64,000 nt of DNA, from the NCBI RefSeq assembly GCF_905475395.1, contig NC_058337.1, forward strand, positions 100,248,368 to 100,312,367, written 5' to 3'. The position numbers and the translations under genes are program-made. Below the pieces are notes generated by a model. That model saw only the letters and a list, made by a program, of their open reading frames with translations, had not been told where the DNA came from and did not search any database. Origin of the DNA: Chrysoperla carnea. Lineage: Eukaryota; Arthropoda; Insecta; Neuroptera; Chrysopidae. Shown here piece by piece: positions 11,875 to 23,031 of this stretch; positions within the stretch are counted from its first letter, which is position 1; the number at the start of each line of letters is the position of its first letter.

Positions 11875-12283
11875 CGGTAGAATCTCGAAGTCAAAAATCA
11901 AGGGAAATATTAATAACAAGTTTTTAATCTACTAAGGGTTTAAATAAAGGAGATTTAATGATTTATATATTTTACTTAGTGAGATTTATGTATGTTCTAG
12001 TTTATTGATTTTGTATATTGTGTTATGTATATGTATTTTTATTGATTATACACACAAGGACTATGTTCAATTATAAATAAAAATGTAGATGCTTAATCAT
12101 CAAAACGTTACTTGAAGTAACTGAGGTCCAATGCCCAAATTATTCGAATAATTCGTTTAAGTTATAGAGGCTTTGTATTTTAAGTAAAAGAGGTTTTAGG
12201 CTCTGAGGGGAAAGGAACAAATGAATTTATTAATTTATAGTGGATTTTACGTTATCGAGGTTTAAGCTATCGAGATTCTACTG
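11875..12283. mobile_element. pogo/Tigger-like MITE, 409 bp
   Basis: Terminal inverted repeats: left CGGTAGAATCTCGAAGTC, right (reverse complement) CAGTAGAATCTCGATAGC. TA dinucleotides flank both ends (11873-11874 and 12284-12285), as expected for the Tc1/mariner/pogo superfamily, and the CAGTAGAA-CTCGAT termini resemble pogo/Tigger ends. Subterminal copies of the same words (TTATCGAGGTTTAAGC) also fit. No transposase frame is present. Confidence 0.7.
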
Positions 12284-12419
12284 TATAACGATATCAGTGA
12301 AGTAATTTGAAACATGTTGATTTTTGTAATTCAAAAATTTTGCATTGAATTACTATTTGTTTGAGAAATATCACTTCCTTTATAATTATATTACATGTCT
12401 ATTGTTATAAATATACTAA

Positions 12420-12422
<3 letters not shown>

Positions 12423-12456
<34 letters not shown>
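12423..12456. repeat. (TA)n microsatellite
   Basis: 34 bp of alternating TA. Confidence 0.95.
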
Positions 12457-12457
<1 letters not shown>

Positions 12458-12459
12458 TA

Positions 12460-13135
12460 CACTACATATTATTAATTCCCAGGTATTTAATCTATATCTT
12501 TGTTTAGGTCAAAGAGGTCCCCTTGACGTAAGTATTGCTATAAAATAAAGGTTACAAAATCTTTTGTCTTTCGCAACGTAAAAATAGGATGTTATCTTTT
12601 CCTAATTTTTTTTATGTCTTATTGTCAGGTTATTAGCCATTAACTTATTAGATTCCTTCAACTAAATAATTCCTTGTTCTTCTTGTACATGATTGCTTTT
12701 AATTTATTACTAAAGGTTTAATTTGACAATATTTTAAAATCCAATAAACGTCACTATACTAGCTCACATAATGATGAGTTAAATTTTAATCTTGGAAAGT
12801 TTAAAATCGAGCAAGACTCTAGGACCATAAAAGGAGTAGGCAAATACTGGACAGACAAACATAGCAAGGGTACGAAATGGAAAATACGTGACCTGCTATG
12901 AGATTGCATAGAGAATACAGTGCCATTGAAAAGTTATACGCCTAAATGTCAATTTAACTTTGTACCGAATATCTTTTTCTTTTGTTTGTATTATTATTTG
13001 TGCTTAACTTCTTTAACTTCTAAAGGGTTGCTATTACTTTTTTGGCAAAACTATTTCATCAGTTTTAAAAAAGATGGTATGACTGGCGAGAAATACGTAG
13101 GTACAATATCTTGCACAATTTGGGGAAAATTGATC
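12460..13135. other. Intergenic DNA, no gene seen
   Basis: Contains a 73-codon open frame (12920-13141) of hydrophobic, low-information sequence with no motif. I judge it to be chance. Confidence 0.4.
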
Positions 13136-13459
13136 GGGTGACAGAAAGGGTGCGTGGGTGTATTAAATGATTAATACACACTTGAAACACCGTGAATGGC
13201 TTCATTTTGGTGTGTCTACCAAACTTCTCTCTACGACTTAGGTATTCGAAAACAAAATACTTGAGTACAGTATGTTCGAAGTGGTATCCAAGCAGTATTT
13301 TTGTCGCATAAAATATTTTATTGCTTAGTAATTATTATCAAATGGTCATAGTGTTCGACAAATTCTCTGCTTCGAAGTTAAGTAGACTCTCCAAAAGGAA
13401 GTCACTAATGAAGTTTTAAGTATGTATTAATAATTTAAAAAGCACCCTTTCTGTCTCAC
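13136..13459. mobile_element. MITE with long terminal inverted repeats, 324 bp
   Basis: The ends GGGTGACAGAAAGGGTGC (left) and, reverse-complemented, GTGAGACAGAAAGGGTGC (right) match. The inverted similarity continues imperfectly inward for about 75 bp (a 'gtgtattaat.attta' block and an 'aagt..ggtagac' block). A half copy lies at 6060-6310. No coding capacity; the superfamily is not assigned. Confidence 0.7.
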
Positions 13460-13469
13460 GGTCTAAAAA

Positions 13470-14660
13470 GTTTCAAATTCCATTCATATTTGTTTAAGTA
13501 AAATTCAATACTTTAATAGAAATTACTATGTCCTATTTAAAATGTACTTTCGATCTGAAAATCTTGATGCGGGATGGAGCACGAAATATCACCCTTCGGG
13601 ATAGTGTATCCAAATTATAAGGAAAAATTTTACCTGGGTAATCTTTTTATGATTGCCCTGTGTAGAAAAATAATGCAGGGCGATATGTTTTGATAGAAAT
13701 ACATATATGAAGTTTAACTTTTTAAGTACAAGTGTTAACCAAATAGGTATACGGGATCTCTACAAACATATTAAAGTAAATTATAGCATAATTCGACATG
13801 TCCCTTAAGGATTATTATTAATGAAATTAAATAATACACGCAAAAAATCAATTTTACTTTTTTTCTTAAATATCAAATTATCCTTCAATAATATTCTAAC
13901 AAGGAAATAATTGAAAAAAAAAACACTTCTAACACTTCAAAAAAAATTAATTCATGACCACAAGATAACAAAACATAAATATTACATAATAAATAACGTT
14001 ACAAAAAAAAATTAAAAAATAAAAATACACAAATTATTCACAAATTAGCCACCTAATGAATCACGCAATTTGCCGAAAAAGAGGAGAAGATAGATCTTTT
14101 TTTAAACATATGTGAAACTAAAATTTATGATACTGATTAACAGAACATTACCTAAGGCTAGAATAATAGATGTTATAGGTAGGTATTGTATGTATGTGTA
14201 TATGATATTTATACCTTTTTCATATACAGAAGGCCCATAATTTTTAATCAAAAATGTTTATTATTATTGAATTAGATTAGAGGGTTTGCGTTCATAGTCT
14301 ATAATTTAATCAAATATACCGACATATAGGACACGCAATAAGTATTTATTATAGCCTAATAGTGTAACACTTCATAAATCAAAAACTTATAACTATGTTT
14401 ATGTTTTATTATTTTTCTTCTTATTTTATTTTCAATTTTGTAACATTTAACGTAAAATTTTAACGGGAATATTTATTCTTATGTTAAATTTGTTTATCAG
14501 ATTTTGTATCGTCAGCACAATAGCCAATTTTTTTGAATTTAATATAAGATTCTTTGTACAATAAAAAAAACTTTTAACAAAAAGAAAACTGACTTCAAAA
14601 AGAAAACTTTTCCAAAATACATTAAAATGCACTAAAAAGTAAAAAAATAACGATAGTATA
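13470..14660. other. Intergenic DNA, no gene seen
   Basis: AT-rich with several A-rich runs near 13900-14040. No supported feature. Confidence 0.4.
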
Positions 14661-14664
14661 ATGT

Positions 14665-14780
14665 AGTTAAAATTATTGTTATTTTTGGAGTCGGTGTCAG
14701 CCAAGCTAATGTAGAAAACTGTTCTGCCACAGTTGTTTCCTTGGCTGACACCGACTCCAAAAATAACAATAATTTTAACT
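14665..14780. repeat. Perfect 41-bp inverted repeat with 34-base loop
   Basis: The left arm 14665-14705 and right arm 14740-14780 are exact reverse complements by eye. They contain GGAGTCGGTGTCAGCCAAG and CTTGGCTGACACCGACTCC next to AT-rich outer halves. A transcript from either strand would fold into a long perfect hairpin. The origin could be a foldback element, a hairpin precursor or an end-to-end element duplication. An open frame across it on the minus strand is not convincing. Confidence 0.92.
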
Positions 14781-15209
14781 TTGTGATTTTTAGTGAATCT
14801 GAATTTTACACTCACTAACTTGTCACTAAAAAAAGAATCATCGAAGTGATATTGAGTTATTCGTCCTCTTATTGTGCATACTTAATGAAAATTTAAGACT
14901 TTTATGGTTTTCTCATGGATATCGTTGTCAGAACTGTACCAAAATGAAATGAGACCAAACGGAAAGCACCAGCTTTCAAACAGATAGAGAATCATCAAAT
15001 CATCGGTTCACCCATTCAAAAGTTCTGAAATAACAAACATTAAAAAAAAAATACAGATAAATTGATAACCTCCTCTGTTTTTGTTTGAAGTCGGTTAAAA
15101 ATAAGAAAGTTTCTATGAATAAATATATGGTCATAGACTTTTCATTTTCAAGGTATCCACTTTACAGTAACACCAAATTTTTGTTATCATCCAGAGTGGG
15201 CCATTTTAA

Positions 15210-15211
<2 letters not shown>

Positions 15212-15292
<81 letters not shown>
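15212..15292. repeat. (AT)n microsatellite, about 81 bp
   Basis: Uninterrupted alternating TA. The plus-strand open frame across it is a translated microsatellite and is rejected as a gene. Confidence 0.97.
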
Positions 15293-15294
<2 letters not shown>

Positions 15295-15449
15295 ACTAAT
15301 AGCTCGTTTTGTAGTCAACCAATCAAAAAATGGCTTAAACAAAATTTGCAGAGTTTGATGGATACATCATGTTTAACATCAGATTGGGCTTAGTTCTTCG
15401 AGTTTCTTTAATAATAGTCAATTTAAAAAAAAAAAAATAGAATAACTCT

Positions 15450-15900
15450 TTAAAGTCGTATTCGACCAATTTCAGTTGGGAGTTTTACTACCTGAACTAA
15501 ATGTTGGTGTCAAAGACTTGAATATCGATATTCAGGAAGTTAAAAAGGTGGTTTAGATGTACCGGCGATTCATTAATGATAGTGAATCAACTATTATAAA
15601 TGAATACCGACTCCAGATGCCCAAATTGAAAACTGAATGTGAAAAAAATTCCGCCATATCTGGGTAGGTAGCTCAACTCATCAAAGCATGAGACTTTGTA
15701 CCCTAATATAAAAATGTTCTTACAAATACTGACAACTCTTCCAACCAGCGTAGTTACCGCAGAAAAATCGTTTTCTATACTTTGCGGGGTAAAATCTTTG
15801 TTGCGTGCCTCAATGGAACAGGAAAGATTATTCGAGCTAGCTCTCCCAAACAGCTGGATATCGATAACATTATCAACGTTTAAATTAATTTGAAGTTTAA
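15450..15900 (+). pseudogene. hAT transposase remnant, C-terminal dimerisation region
   Basis: The frame from 15696 encodes YPNIKMFLQILTTLPTS, then AEKSFSILCGVKSLLRASM and QERLFELAL. This is the signature of the hAT C-terminal dimerisation domain (conserved pattern: P...LP.S.A.AERSFS.L...K..LRS.M.QERL..LAL). At about 15850 the natural continuation QLDIDNIIN lies in another frame, so there is a frameshift just after the conserved block. Upstream (about 15450-15690) are broken transposase-like pieces with stops. No terminal inverted repeats were found, so this is a fossil. Confidence 0.72.
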
Positions 15901-17400
15901 ACTAAAAATTTCGTCAAAATTTGTTCAGTAATTTAGAGTCTAAATGTGACGACACTGTGATGTGCAAACACACATATATTTTTGTAATTTTTGTAAGCGA
16001 ACAAACTAACATTTTACAAGTCTTACATCTTACACAATTTACTAGTGTTCATCCCGCAACTTTGCACACGAGGGCAAATACACTGTACAAAATTTTGGTT
16101 ATATATTTTGTAAACATCTCCTTTGTAGGAATGCACTATATTGATCAGGAGCGAGTTCATTCTCGCATTTGGTCGATTTTTGGGTGGCTGTGCCGTGTCC
16201 ATCAACTTTTTTGAGGGACGGGTCCGCACCTGTCGTCTGCCAATAAATTTTTAATTTATTAAAAAAACCCTGCCTTTTATTCACAGGAATGACTGACTGT
16301 AGAAAGTTTTTCTCTTTGGTTTACAAACATAGTTAATTTTCAAGTATGCATTGATGCGTTATACCTGTTTTTTTATACATTTTTCTGTTGTTTGTAATAT
16401 ATTCCTTGTCATTGGCAGATTGTAAAAACAATTGATTAATTTTTTTCTGTCACTACCTGCCAGTCTATATGGGATTATCAAAGAACTCGATACAATTAAA
16501 AACAAAATATAATATCATTAAAAACCCGAACTTAAATTATTTTTAACTTACATCCAGGAATGGCGCAAACCGGAAACCAAGTTTACGCAAGTATTTAACA
16601 GTCAAAGTTGAAAGGATTTTATTATACGATACTAATACAAATCTACGCCAATCTAGGTATCCAAACTTGACCCGGTTTTTATTTACGCTATGAGGTGCAT
16701 TACGTAAGTAGTTGTTGACATAATATACTTTTTCCAATATTTTTTCCAATCAAGTGATTTGTAATATTTTTCTCATCTTCAGCTTACACTCTATATATTC
16801 AAATCGCATTAGATAACATATTACCCGCTAGTTATTTTAAAGAAAAAAAAACCACAGGACACGCGCCACCCTTAAGCTAGGTTGCATAAATAACAAAAAG
16901 AACAGAATTGATTGTAAAAGAATCGAATAATAGAGAATATACAAAAGAGATAAAATAAAACAATTGATGGTTAGAGGGTCGATTATTTAATTATGTACAT
17001 ATTTTTTCATTCTTCATGAAAAATACTGTTGTTTTTGCCTGGTTTTTGTAAAATGATATGGTTTTATTTTATTTTTTAAATAAAAATAATTTTGTGGTTA
17101 AGTTTTACTATACATATGGTGGGTGACTTAAAAAAAAAAATTACTTAAGTGCTTGGGTATATTTTAACAAGCAACAACATACCGTCGACATCTAATTAAA
17201 ATAATTTATTGTTTGTAATAATTGTTTTTACTCACGAATCAAATGTATTCTGACTTAACATTACGTATATATGTATATCATTCGAAAAAAATTAACGTTG
17301 CGAAAAATAGGTAGTGTTAGAAAGTGAAATTTTTATTCTTGCTGCAATTTTATTGAAAAATGTATAAAGAGTGTGAAGCACTCAGTTTGGCACAGGAGTA
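15901..17400. other. Intergenic DNA, no gene seen
   Basis: Three overlapping short open frames around 15921-16284 on both strands have no recognisable motif, and the mutual overlap suggests chance. Otherwise AT-rich. Confidence 0.4.
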
Positions 17401-17412
17401 ACCAGCCTTAAT

Positions 17413-18240
17413 AACTTAAACACGTGCAAATAAACAATTGGCTGAGTAAACTGTTGAAATACCATGTATAACAGTGTTGATTATGCAATAGTTTATTTTA
17501 TAATGTCATAGGCAGTGGCGGATCCATGGAGTGAAGGGGTTCGGGTTCAATTTGGTAACTTCCCCACACTATGATAAAACACATCCTCTGTATGAGAAGT
17601 GTTGAATGGATTTGATTTTGGGGAATGCATTTTTTATTAATTGATTATATTAAGAGTAGGATGGTTATCTCGTAAATTAGGCCTCAGATCCAAATTTGAT
17701 AAAGAACATTTTCTTCTTTTTTTTCTACGCTGATTTACGAAGCGGAAGGTCTGCAGTCAATAATAGAACACCCTGTATGTTATTTTATATGGTATAACTT
17801 CAAAATTGGTAAATGTTTTTATACTCAAGTGTCTTTATTTCATTTTTTTGATTTTTCAAACTGTTGAGAAGGAATTTTTTTGAAAGCAAATAAAGTCACA
17901 AACCAAAACCCCTCTCTGGACGAAATCCTGGATCTGCGCCTGGTCATAGGTATATGCATATATATTTCAAACCTTATTTGAGATCTCAAGTGTAAACATT
18001 GATTACGAAAAAGTGTTGGAAACAGAAGTTTTTTAATTTTTTATAAGGAACACTTTTTACATTTGAACTTTTGTTCTATCTCTAACAATTTACAAGACCT
18101 AATTTACCTACATTTCTCTAAAAATATCAGCTTGATATCTCATTTCGTTTTTGAATTATCGTGGCGACAGACGGGTGGACCACCGGAATAAAATCTTTAG
18201 GTGATTTTTAGGCATTTATTAGCGTTTATCCGCATTTTCA
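17413..18240 (+). repeat. Family A copy, split by a hAT MITE
   Basis: Starts near AACAATTGGCTGAGTAAACT, runs to 17512, and resumes at 17943 through 'ttataaggaacactttttac', 'ttcagcttgatatct' and 'gttatcgtgg.gacagacgg'. The two parts join correctly against the copy at 34249-34815 once the 430-bp insert and one 8-bp repeat are removed. Confidence 0.75.
17513..17942. mobile_element. hAT-type MITE, 430 bp, with 8-bp target duplication
   Basis: The left end is CAGTGGCGGATCCA; the right end, reverse-complemented, is CAGGCGCAGATCCA. The flanks are identical 8-mers GTCATAGG at 17505-17512 and 17943-17950. Eight-base target duplications with CAGNGGCG-type ends are the hAT signature. There is no transposase frame. 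It is nested in a family A copy and is therefore younger than that copy. Confidence 0.9.
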
Positions 18241-19990
18241 CTCACGTTTAGTCATAGAGAGAAAAAAGTTTATTTCAATAGACTGAATCTTGGATACAGA
18301 ACAATTCAATTAGAATTTTGGAACGATTTGATTTTAATTGTTTCCTATTTATTCACTCTATATTTGTAATGCTTAATTGTAAAACTGATTTTCTACTTTT
18401 GAGTTTAAGTTTCAAAAGCATGTTTTTGAGAGCCATTTCACATAATAATGGCGCAGGATTCTTTGCTCATATTACTTACATAAACTTTAAAAATTATTCC
18501 GATAGTTTTAATAAAAAATCAGCATCGTAGAAAAACATTAAATATAATTTGAAATTTAAAGCTTTGATTTAAGTAGCAAAAATATAAAAATCAAAAATAA
18601 TAAATTAGCCAGCAGGAAATGATAGAAGTTTTAACATATTTTTGACATTCAATATTATAATAAATGATGATTATGCCCTTGGTAAATTTGGAAAACAATT
18701 GTTTTTTTTTTTTTTCAAATTGTGAGTCAACATACAGTAACATATATTTAAATATTATTAATTATTATTTAAATATAAGTAACTTTAATTAATAATATAT
18801 ATATATACTTTTACGTAAGATCAGAAATTAGCATATTTTTCAAATTTAATTTTTATGATAAATGATTGAATCGGTATTGTTTCATAATTTTAAAATTGCT
18901 AATAGCACTAGTCACTAAAATAGCGTAAGAGTATTTAAAAGTTTCATATTTAACCAAAAAGCTCGTCTGAATTTTATACAACAGAAAATAATCAAAGCAC
19001 TTTAAATACTGTTCCACACTTTGATTTACACAACTGAATAGAACATAGTTACGATAGATTAGAGAATATATACTCACCGCCACAGAATTTCGTCGAGATA
19101 GAATTATCAAAAAAATTGTCGTATAATTTCAGATACCTGTATCTCAAAGAAAAAAGAAATAAGATCCAATTTTGGCCGTAAATAGTTCATTCGAATATAT
19201 GTACTTTCCATTTTTTTTAATGTAAAATTTTATGACCATCTCCTGGGGCTTTGCGCTGAGGGTTTTGTAATGTTTGAGATTTGGAGGCCATACTGGAAAA
19301 AATATTTTCTTTATTTATCGTCTTTAATGAGAACCCACATTGTCATCAATCAGCCTGTTCTTCACACCAGGTTTCACATAAACATCAATACTTACCTACA
19401 CACCAGGTAGGTTTTAGTGACTTACGTAACGACCTGGTTATTCTTCTTACTTATTGACCTTATTGACTCCATACATAGTTATGGTAGGGAAAATCAAATC
19501 GACATCACCGCTTTGAATGCATAATTTTGGCATTAAAGGAAGTTGTTATGACTAGTTTTCAATTGTTTACTTATAAATGGAATAGTAAATATCAAATTAA
19601 AATTATTGAAAGATAACAATTATTTAAACTTGTATTGTAAAATTAGAGATGAATTTGCATAAATAATATTTTTTAAATGTAAATTAACTAAATTAATCAT
19701 TTAAATATGTTAGAAAATAGTATTAATTTTTCAATGTAAAACATATATACAAATCATAGACTAATATATCCATCCATACAATTATATTAATAATGTAGTA
19801 GGTGGTTTCTATGAAAACTGTCTGAAATATAACTCATGCACAGAGCGAATAGAAAATAACCAATGCTAACAAGTTTATTATTCCTGTCAATTATTCATCA
19901 TCATCATATGTACAAGCAAGATCCTATTCGCACCGTGCATGAGTTTTATTGGAGGCCTTTCCATGGTAACGACGCACTACTTCACTATCT
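18241..19990. other. Intergenic DNA, no gene seen
   Basis: Short hydrophobic or low-complexity open frames only (for example 18318-18530 and 18853-19110). No motif or repeat pair was recognised. Confidence 0.4.
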
Positions 19991-19993
19991 CTA

Positions 19994-20487
19994 TCTCTAT
20001 ATATTATAAATGCGAAAGTAAGCATGTTTGTTTGCTTGTTTGTTTATTTGTTACGCTTTCACGCTAAAACTAGCGAATGGTTTTTAATGAAACTGTACAC
20101 CAATATATCTGATACATCAGAATAACAGATGAGATATAATTTATAAATATATATTAATAAAATAATAAAAAAAATTGATTTAAAAATTAATTTAATTTGA
20201 CATCACCATAAATTACAGATTTCTGTAAAACTAGTCATTTAACATTACCATAAATTACAGATTTCTGTAAAAATAGTCAATACAAAATATTTCACGTCCA
20301 TCTTCTCTGATATACTCAATGAATAATTACTAGTATACATTTAAAAAAATAGAAAACCATACATTTATTTTACCTGCGTAAAACAAACCTTACCATTATT
20401 TCGAGTGTTATAGAAGGGGGATAAGCGAGAGCAATCTTTATCAATCTTTACTTTTAAACCCAGCGAATCGGGTGAGTATCACTCTAG
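19994..20487 (+). mobile_element. Helitron-like non-autonomous element, 494 bp
   Basis: Begins TCTCTATATATTATAAATGC, ends CTAG at 20484-20487, and sits between an A and a T, as Helitrons do. A GC-containing hairpin (ACCC...GGGT) lies about 12 bases before the CTAG end. The 5' 'ataaatgcgaaagt' and 'tttcacgctaaaac' words are familiar from widespread insect interspersed repeats. It contains a 42-bp tandem duplication at 20201-20279. The exact 5' end is uncertain because TCTC words repeat there. Confidence 0.55.
20201..20279. repeat. Two-copy 42-bp tandem repeat
   Basis: 'ca.ta.cataaattacagatttctgtaaaa.tagtca' occurs twice with period 42 (20201 and 20243). Each unit holds the palindrome TTACAGATTTCTGTAA. 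Confidence 0.85.
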
Positions 20488-23030
20488 TATTAATATAATT
20501 GTATGGAAGCATATATAATTGTAGTGATTGCATTTATTCATTCAAGCTCAAAAAGCAAAGTTTGCCAACTGTATAGTTTTCTTCTTTATATGGATTTCAA
20601 TAATTATTTTGAGTTGTATTTAATGACTTTATGACTACAAGTCAAACTTAAAAAACCTCTAAATCTTGAAAGTACAAGGTAAATGATGCAAGGTAGAAGG
20701 CACTGTAAGGAAAGTTTTATCTGCCTCATGCGGGCATGGCATGGCCTAGTAGGCATACAAATTACATTTTACTTTACAATGTGACAATATAATTACTAAT
20801 AAATCTAAACAAATAAAATAGAAATGAAGTATTTTTTTATCAAATTATTAAAGTAGCATTCATGAAGAATTTAATAGCACACGTGCTACCTACACAGTAA
20901 TAGAGTACAGATATGCATACACAAAAATAGTCAGTGTTCAAATAATATAACATATTGTTTATAAGATATAACCTTACATAACCTAAATTTCTGTCATGTC
21001 AGCATCAAAATGTCGCTGTTTTCCGTATGGCTAAACAGTTACATGGTGTACACACACATATGATATGTGTATGTTTTTTTTTACATCTTTTTATGTTTAA
21101 AAATAATACAACAACCCAACCACTGTATAAAACTTCATTTTTAGATCTGTCATGGTTTTTTTGAAGCGGCTGGTTTATTGATGTTTTACTTTAGTAGATA
21201 CAGTGTGGGCAAAAATCTTTGATTTGTAAGATTTTTCGTCTTATCCCGGGCATAGGCGTCCCTAAGATCAAATTATGCGGGGGGGGGGGGGCACCTATAG
21301 TAGACAAAATGGATAGTTAATTGAAAAGTTGTAGTTAAATGTTTAAATTTTTTAGTATTTATTTATGGATATCAAACAAAAAAATTTTAATGACAACAAT
21401 AAAAAAGAATACCCATTTTTTTAAAATTATAATGAAAATAAATTATAATAAATTATATAAAATTATACATCAACCTTTCCTTAAAATTGTAACAAAAATT
21501 ATAAAAAACAGTCTTTTCTTTAAAAAATCTTCTTCTAAAAAAAGTCTTTCAATAAAGTTATAATATTAATAAAAAGAATAAAAATACAGCTTTTTTTAAA
21601 TTATAACAATAATAATAATAAAAAATTTGCCCATCTTAATGTAAATCAATTCTTCTAACATGCATTGCAAATATTTCGACCAATATATCGAATCCTACAT
21701 CTTACATCAGCTCATCTCTCTTTTGTCTTCCAATGGCCATCAAAGCCAATCTTGCTATGCCTATCCTCTCCCATTTTACTCCTTAGATAGGTTTTCAGAC
21801 GCCTGAGTGACGAAAATGACCTTTTAGTCGTTGCTGTGGTTATTGTCCAGGAAAGACTAATCTCAAAACATGTAGTATGCATGGAAGAGTTTTACTTAAA
21901 TCACATTTTTAAAATAGACCAGATGGTATCTTGAGAGTTCCTAAAGTTAGTAATGGCAAAGGCTGTATATATTTTGTATCCATTTAATTTGTAGAAAGAA
22001 CATGATTCATTTGAATGTGTATGCTTTTTGTGTTTGTGGTGTTAGATATTTTAAGACGTTTTTTTATGACGTAAACGAATATGTAAAATTTCACATAAAA
22101 TGTAGTAAATAAGTTATTTCCATTTTTTTATTACGTGTTTAAAAGAGTCCAGAAAAGTAAAGAAGTAAATAAATTATCTCCATTTTTATTTTGTTTTCAA
22201 AAAAATTCGATGGAGGGTCGCATGCCTTTAAACCCAAGCTTTTTCAAGTACTTTGGCCCGCTGACAACACCCAAGGAACATGAGTACCTAAGCGTCAAAT
22301 AGTTATAACATCGCGCAAAATGAATGAATGCAATCCATTCATACACTTTGCAAGGTATACCTATCAAATACCTATCACCTATGTTCTTTGTGTGTTATAT
22401 GATGTTTGTCATACATATGGCTCTAATTAAATAATATTTTTTTTTAATTTTTTAACCATCCAATACATTTTTGATGGCTCGTCATTGGTTTAATATAGAA
22501 ATGTTGTTTTATGCAAGTCATCCTAATAATAATTAGAAGAGCCTAAATTAATTGAATATATAAAAAAAAAAAATTAATTTTTTATTAACAAGATATTTGT
22601 ATACTTATAATTTTATAAGAAAAGATTTTTAATTTGAATTACAATTATTTATTAATTCGAATTAATTTAATTTTTTTTTTTCTCTCTTTTACTATTTTCA
22701 AAATGAATATCATCAAAAAAAAATTAAATTAATATTCAAAATCAGATTAGATAGGTACTTGGTTAAATCAAAATATTTAGAATTCGTGCTTATAATATAA
22801 AAAACATCGGTTAGAATCCGACCTGCTTAGCGGACAGTAATTAGATGTATATATCAAACGCTTTAGTAAAATGTTAGCTTCAATTCCCTAGATAATTTTC
22901 TATAATTTTCAATTCATCCACGAGAGGTCAATGGTTAAAATAGTCTTCGGCACCGCCACTTTTGGGGTCCGAAGGTAGGGCACATACCCGATTCAAATAA
23001 TCCTCGAGTTTGTCGTAGTAATCAAAAAGG
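20488..23030. other. Intergenic DNA, no gene seen
   Basis: Includes a G14 run near 21280-21293 beside a 'ggcataggcgtccct' stretch that may be an element end. The Lys-rich open frame at 21339-21563 is a by-product of A-rich DNA. No gene is supported. Confidence 0.4.
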
Positions 23031-23031
23031 G

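Noticed and set aside
14447-14815. 122-codon minus-strand open frame
   Set aside because: It runs through the perfect inverted repeat, so the protein would contain both strands of the same hairpin; no domain is visible.
15085-15393. 102-codon plus-strand open frame
   Set aside because: Its centre is the (AT)n microsatellite at 15212-15292 and its flanks show no motif.
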